Below, piece after piece: positions 60,760 through 64,000 of a stretch of 64,000 nt of DNA. The notes below the pieces were generated by a model. That model ran no database searches. It was given only the letters and a program-made list of their open reading frames with translations, and was not told where the DNA came from. Made by a program: the position numbers and the translations under genes. Source of the stretch: Phytohabitans maris (GTDB lineage Bacteria > Actinomycetota > Actinomycetes > Mycobacteriales > Micromonosporaceae); assembly GCF_031085175.1 (NCBI RefSeq), contig NZ_JAVHUY010000045.1, positions 1 through 64,000 of the forward strand, read 5' to 3'. Position 1 is the stretch's first letter; each line of letters opens with the position of its first letter.

Positions 60760-62555
60760 CCGGCCTCCGCCACCAGCAACCCCTGGGCGCGGACGACCGG
60801 CACGGACAGGGTCTTGTACCCCACATCGTCGAACAGAACCGTCATCTTGTCCGACTCGTACGCCAGCACCATACCGACCCCCCACTCGGCGTGGCGCACC
60901 GTGCTGTGCAGGGGGAACGGGCCGCGTTCCGCCCTGCGCGCCGGCTGGGCCCGGCCCTCGGCGCAGTTGTCGCAGTGCCCGCACGGTCGGGCGAGGTGCT
61001 CGCCGAAGTAGGCGAGCAGCGCCCGCCCGCGGCAGGAGTCGCTCTCGGCGAAGGCGCGCATCATGTCGGTACGCGAGCGCTGTACCACCTGCTGCCGCTC
61101 CGCCTCGGCCAGGGCGGCGCGGGCGGCCTCGACCGGCTCGGGGGCGTACCGGGGCGCGGTCAGCTTCTGCCCCACGGTGGTGGCGGCGCCGACCTGCTCC
61201 AGCAGCCCGAGCAACTGGCCGAGCTTGCGGGCGCCGAGCCCGGTCCGCTCGCGCAGGGCGGTGCGGGTCAGCTTGCCGGTACGCAGCACCGCGGCCAGGT
61301 CGCGCAGCTCGGTCGCGTCGGGCGCCCCGCCGGTGAAGAAGCGCTGCAGGCCGATGTCCTCGGCCCGCCACAGCAGCAGCGCCCGGGCCGGTGCGCCGTC
61401 CCGCCCGGCGCGGCCGATCTCCTGCTGGTAGCTGTCCGGCGAGTCGGGCAGTGCCACGTGCGCCACCCACCGGATGTCCGGCTTGTCGATGCCCATGCCG
61501 AACGCGGAGGTCGCCACCATCACCGGTACCCGCCCGGCCAGGAAGTCCTCGTGCCGCCGCTCGCGTACGCCCGCGGCCATCCCGCCGTGGTACGCCGCCG
61601 CCGCGAACCCGGCCGTCGAGAGCCGCTCGCCCAGCTCCTCGGCGGCGCGGCGGGTCGGCACGTAGACGATGCCGGTGCCGCCGCCCTTGTCATCGCGCAG
61701 CAGTGCGACCAGGCGGCGCCAGCGGTACTCCTCGTCGGGGCAGTGCGCCACCTCCAGGAAGAGGTTGGGGCGGTCCAGCCCGGAGACGACAACGAGCGGG
61801 TCGCGCAGCCGGAGCCGCTCGACGATGTCGTCGCGTACCGGCGGGGAGGCGGTGGCGGTCAGCGCGACCACCGGGGGGCGGGCGGTGCCTGCGCCTTTGG
61901 CGCGGCCGCCTGTGCCTTTGGCGCGGGTGCTCTCGGCGCTTTCGCCGCTTTCGTCGCGGGTGCCTTCGGCGCTTTCGCGGTGGGTGCCTCCGTCGCCGGT
62001 GCCCTCGTCGCCGGTGCCCTCGTCGCCGGTGCCCTCGTCGCCGGTGCCCTCGACGAGGTGGCCGAGCGCGAGGTAGTCGGGGCGGAAGTCGTACCCCCAG
62101 GCGGAGATGCAGTGCGCCTCGTCCACCGCGACCAGCGCGGGGCGGAGCGCCCGCACCTCGGCGCGCCGCTCGGGGTCGGCGAGCTGCTCCGGGGTGATGA
62201 ACAGGAACCGGGCCAGCCCCTTGCGCACCGCCTCCAGCGCGGCCGACCGCTGCGCGGGCGTCTCGGCGGAGCTGACCCGGACGGCGGCCATGCCCGGGCG
62301 GTCGTTGAGGGCGTTGATCTGGTCCTGCTGCAGGGCGAGCAGCGGCGAGATCACCACGGTCGGCCCGGCCAGCATCATCGCCGGGACCTGGTAGACAGCG
62401 GACTTCCCACCACCGGTGGGGAGCACGACCAGCGCGTCCCGGCCGCGCAGCACCGCGCGCATCGGGGCAAGCTGGCCGGGGCGCAGCCGGCGCCAGCCGA
62501 AGTGGGTGCGGGCGGCACGGCGCAGCCGCCGGGAGAGGGGAAGCGGAAGTCTCAT
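60756..62555 (-). CDS. recQ: RecQ family ATP-dependent DNA helicase with repeat insertion
   Basis: About 599 residues. The helicase core has motif I LPTGGGKSAVYQ, motif II DEAHCISAWG and motif VI QEIGRAGRDG. The zinc-binding end has CRGRALLAYFGE and CGHCDNC. Between motifs II and III lies a low-complexity insert of about 60 residues, beginning with four EGTGD units, that is not part of the RecQ fold. The C-terminal VGMVLAYESDKMTVLF segment is an SH3-like extension seen in actinobacterial homologues. The ATG at 62555 (MRLPLPLSRR) starts near the conserved domain. Confidence 0.92.
   Translation of the reverse strand: MRLPLPLSRRLRRAARTHFGWRRLRPGQLAPMRAVLRGRDALVVLPTGGGKSAVYQVPAMMLAGPTVVISPLLALQQDQINALNDRPGMAAVRVSSAETPAQRSAALEAVRKGLARFLFITPEQLADPERRAEVRALRPALVAVDEAHCISAWGYDFRPDYLALGHLVEGTGDEGTGDEGTGDEGTGDGGTHRESAEGTRDESGESAESTRAKGTGGRAKGAGTARPPVVALTATASPPVRDDIVERLRLRDPLVVVSGLDRPNLFLEVAHCPDEEYRWRRLVALLRDDKGGGTGIVYVPTRRAAEELGERLSTAGFAAAAYHGGMAAGVRERRHEDFLAGRVPVMVATSAFGMGIDKPDIRWVAHVALPDSPDSYQQEIGRAGRDGAPARALLLWRAEDIGLQRFFTGGAPDATELRDLAAVLRTGKLTRTALRERTGLGARKLGQLLGLLEQVGAATTVGQKLTAPRYAPEPVEAARAALAEAERQQVVQRSRTDMMRAFAESDSCRGRALLAYFGEHLARPCGHCDNCAEGRAQPARRAERGPFPLHSTVRHAEWGVGMVLAYESDKMTVLFDDVGYKTLSVPVVRAQGLLVAEAG
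61991..62050. repeat. Four perfect 15-base tandem repeats inside recQ
   Basis: CGTCGCCGGTGCCCT is repeated four times without a change, encoding EGTGD units on the minus strand. More degenerate versions extend on the 5' side of this block. Perfect identity suggests recent slippage, so copy number may vary between strains. Unit length is a multiple of three, so changes keep the frame. Confidence 0.9.
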
Positions 62556-62654
62556 GGCGGGCCCATCGTGCCCCCCGCGCACCGCCGGCAAACGGCCGGG
62601 GTCTATGCGGCGCCTTCCGGTCCCCGACCGGCGACCGCCTCCGTTCGCCTACGA

Positions 62655-62707
62655 GCGGATCTAGAACGTTTAGGGCTGAAATAGCGCCCTAAACGTTCTA
62701 GATCCGC
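62655..62707. terminator. Perfect 22-base inverted repeat upstream of recQ
   Basis: Arms 62655-62676 (starting GCGGATCTAGAACG) and 62686-62707 are exact reverse complements with a 9-base loop. The stem contains an AT-rich AACGTTTAG core. It lies downstream of the MarR-like gene and upstream of recQ, both on the minus strand, so it may terminate the former. No T-run follows. Confidence 0.65.
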
Positions 62708-62740
62708 GTGACGGCGCGGGGTCGCGAGGCGACACCTCGT

Positions 62741-62832
62741 GCGGTGGCCACTAACCTTTGCCGGCTTCGCCGGCGCCGGGTGACCAGCGGCCGAAGGCCG
62801 CCGGTCACCCGGTGAACGTTAGTGGCCACCGC
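62741..62832. repeat. 92-base cloverleaf-like palindromic element
   Basis: An outer perfect stem (GCGGTGGCCACTAAC 62741-62755 with its complement 62818-62832) encloses two hairpins: GCCGGC-TTC-GCCGGC (62760-62774) and a longer one whose arms begin CCGGGTGACC (62776-62785) and end GGTCACCCGG (62803-62812), with loop GAA. The RNA or single-stranded DNA would form a three-way junction. Sequence type and origin are unknown; a non-autonomous mobile element or complex terminator are possible. Confidence 0.6.
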
Positions 62833-62890
62833 ACTGGCGGGGGCGAGGGCGCGACCGGCGCGCGGGGGACCGCCCTCCGGGCGGGGCGGT

Positions 62891-63499
62891 TTAGCCCTCG
62901 GGGCGGACCGGGCCCTCGCCGGGCTGGGCCTCCGGGCAGCGCAGCCGCAGGTACTGGTGGCCGAACGGCTTGTCGATCAGCCAGCAGTGGTGCGGCTCGT
63001 CGGTGCCCGGGTGGGCGTAGCCGTCGAAGAAGCGGCAGGTGACGCACATCTTCGTGACCGGGATCTGGCCCTCGCGCTGCATCCGCCGGATCTGGGCGGC
63101 CACCACGCCGAGCAGCTGGTGCTGCCCCTCCTGGTCGAGGTTGTGCAGCTCGGAGAGGAGGTCGGCGGCCCAGTTGAGCAGCTCGGGCGACTGCGCGCGG
63201 CCGGCCTCGGTCAGCGCGATCCGCACCGCGTGCGGCGCGTACGACGGGGAGGGGTCGACGGAGACCAGCCCCTCGCGGGCCAGCGTCGCGATCGCCGACA
63301 TGGTCGCGTGGGTGGTCATGTTGAGGTCGGCGGAGAGCTCGGACAGCGGGTAGACCTCGCTGCGCCGGCTCAGCAGGAGCAGCACCTGCTGCTGGGCTAT
63401 GGTCCGCTCCAGCTGGATCGGGCTCTCGGCGGCCTGCACGGCCACCGCCACACGGGTCAGGCCCGTAGCCAGCTGGCGGGTAGAGGTTTCCAGGTCCAC
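62891..63499 (-). CDS. MarR-like winged-helix regulator with Cys/His-rich C-terminal tail
   Basis: A 202-residue protein. The central winged helix (about residues 30-110: LLLLSRRSEVYPLSELSADL, then MTTHATMSAIATLAREGLV) is MarR-like. After a helix (LLGVVAAQIRRMQREGQIP) comes a Cys/His tail with MCVTCRFFDGY, PHHCWLID and RLRCPE, enough ligands for a metal or redox site. Similar MarR proteins with a CxxC...C tail occur in actinobacteria; their signals are unknown. The GTG at 63499 gives a normal N-terminal helix. Targets are not evident. Confidence 0.78.
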   Translation of the reverse strand: MDLETSTRQLATGLTRVAVAVQAAESPIQLERTIAQQQVLLLLSRRSEVYPLSELSADLNMTTHATMSAIATLAREGLVSVDPSPSYAPHAVRIALTEAGRAQSPELLNWAADLLSELHNLDQEGQHQLLGVVAAQIRRMQREGQIPVTKMCVTCRFFDGYAHPGTDEPHHCWLIDKPFGHQYLRLRCPEAQPGEGPVRPEG

Positions 63500-63630
63500 G
63501 CCTATCTATCCCTGGGTCGGTGACGCCTCGGGTCACGTTACCCCGGCGCTACGCGGTGAGATGGTCACAGGTGGGCGGCGGCTTTCTCAGCGGATCCTTA
63601 ACATCCGGCCCGCACGTGCATCCGCGAGAG

Positions 63631-63774
63631 TCACTTGCCCTTGCCGAACATCGACCGGATCGCGGCCAGCAGCAGGAGCGCCCCGAGGATCGACCCGACG
63701 ACGCGGACGGCCGGAATGTCGAACCAGCTCCGGTCCTCGGCGGCGATGGTGGCGGCCGAGCACAACACGTCCAT
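63631..63774 (-). CDS. 47-residue small membrane protein
   Basis: A short frame beginning MDVLCSAATIAAEDRSWF and containing one clear membrane helix (VVGSILGALLLLAAI), ending RSMFGKGK with a positive tail, as expected for a single-pass protein with a cytoplasmic C terminus. In-frame sequence upstream is closed by a stop four codons before the ATG, so the start is fixed. GGAG directly precedes the ATG. The hydrophobic/charged layout looks real, but no family is recognised. Confidence 0.55.
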   Translation of the reverse strand: MDVLCSAATIAAEDRSWFDIPAVRVVGSILGALLLLAAIRSMFGKGK

Positions 63775-63875
63775 CTCCGCACTCTTTCACGGTGAGGCAA
63801 GAAGTCGCGCGGTCCGCAAAGCTCCCGACACCCGTTCGTGGGCATACCGGCACAAAGGCCAGCCCGCCTGGTGAG

Positions 63876-63900
63876 ACTTAATAGAAAGGTTTATTGACTA
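63876..63900 (+). promoter_or_regulatory. AT-rich element upstream of the last gene
   Basis: ACTTAATAGAAAGGTTTATT stands out in GC-rich surroundings and contains the partial inverted repeat AATA...TATT. It lies about 80-100 bases before the ATG at 63978. Similar AT-rich GAAAG/TTT motifs precede genes for secreted hydrolases in related actinomycetes, so it may be an operator or 5' leader element. Confidence 0.4.
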
Positions 63901-63977
63901 TTTCCGGGATCCGGTGTGACCATGGCATCTACCCGCCGGACCGGCGGAAACTGTCCACTATGGAGTACGGGGGCCAC

Positions 63978-64000
63978 ATGTCGGAGACCAGCCGGGATCT
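63978..64000 (+). CDS. Start of a gene leaving the window (partial)
   Basis: ATG at 63978 begins MSETSRD and runs to the window edge. GGGGG (63970-63973 region) lies about 5 bases upstream as a ribosome-binding site. Only seven codons are visible, so the product cannot be named. The AT-rich element at 63876 may control it. Confidence 0.5.

Noticed and set aside
61991-62050. Possible CRISPR-like array
   Set aside because: The 15-base units are directly adjacent with no spacers and lie in frame inside recQ.

Overview
The window is about 64 kb of very GC-rich DNA with dense, tightly overlapping genes, many GTG starts and actinobacterial gene families: a Form II CO dehydrogenase-like cluster, a CobN/ChlID cobalamin cluster, F420-type oxidoreductases, an LPxTG surface protein and Eis-like acetyltransferases. 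It most resembles the chromosome of a filamentous or sporangiate actinomycete, probably Micromonosporaceae. That placement is inferred from gene content and base composition, not from a marker gene. No rRNA or tRNA genes, insertion sequences, prophage genes or CRISPR arrays were found.

Layout. 1-1560: a TetR regulator and an SRPBCC protein, divergent from one perfect palindrome, plus a monooxygenase-fold protein. 1674-2868: a TerC membrane protein behind a manganese (yybP-ykoY type) riboswitch. 3434-6166: an apparent murein-peptide recycling operon (beta-lactamase-like hydrolase, dipeptide epimerase, NlpC/P60 peptidase), next to typA. 8115-15286: single genes and pairs: a DedA-PAP2 fusion, an SH3/glucosaminidase wall hydrolase, a methionine aminopeptidase facing an XRE regulator across two operator-like palindromes, an aminoglycoside kinase-like protein, a TlpA/CcdA thiol-redox pair and an Eis-like acetyltransferase. 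15408-27301: a PAP2 protein, then one long myo-inositol operon (iolE-like, iolC, aldolase, iolB, iolD, an ABC importer, iolG, a GntR regulator, a second dehydrogenase), most genes overlapping by 1 to 11 bases. 27897-31654: an 1144-residue zinc ribbon/cyclase/STAND ATPase regulator facing a 53-residue peptide made of four GKGVS repeats. 31832-33653: an LPVTG surface protein and a small CxxC protein. 33751-40306: coxD-E-S-L-M-G. 40486-42534: small conserved proteins.

42539-60196 is a cobalamin region. A cbtB-cbtA-ferredoxin operon and cobN each lie behind a cobalamin riboswitch. ChlID, cobO, cobB, cobG, cobH, a cobI-cobJ fusion, cobK, cbiD, cobM and cobL supply most of the corrin-ring steps. 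The set is of the oxygen-dependent type (CobG, CobN), with CbiD present where CobF would be expected. 60226-64000 holds a hypothetical protein, a RecQ helicase with a repeat insert, a MarR-like regulator with a Cys/His tail, a 47-residue membrane peptide and the first codons of a gene leaving the window.

Three signals stand out beyond the genes: three copies of a 54-base palindrome, each between two convergent genes; a family of CCACNGTGGAC sites scattered through coding DNA; and several genes whose -10-like box ends 6 or 7 bases before the start codon, implying leaderless mRNAs. The repeat peptide and its STAND-cyclase neighbour are the best candidates for an undescribed system.
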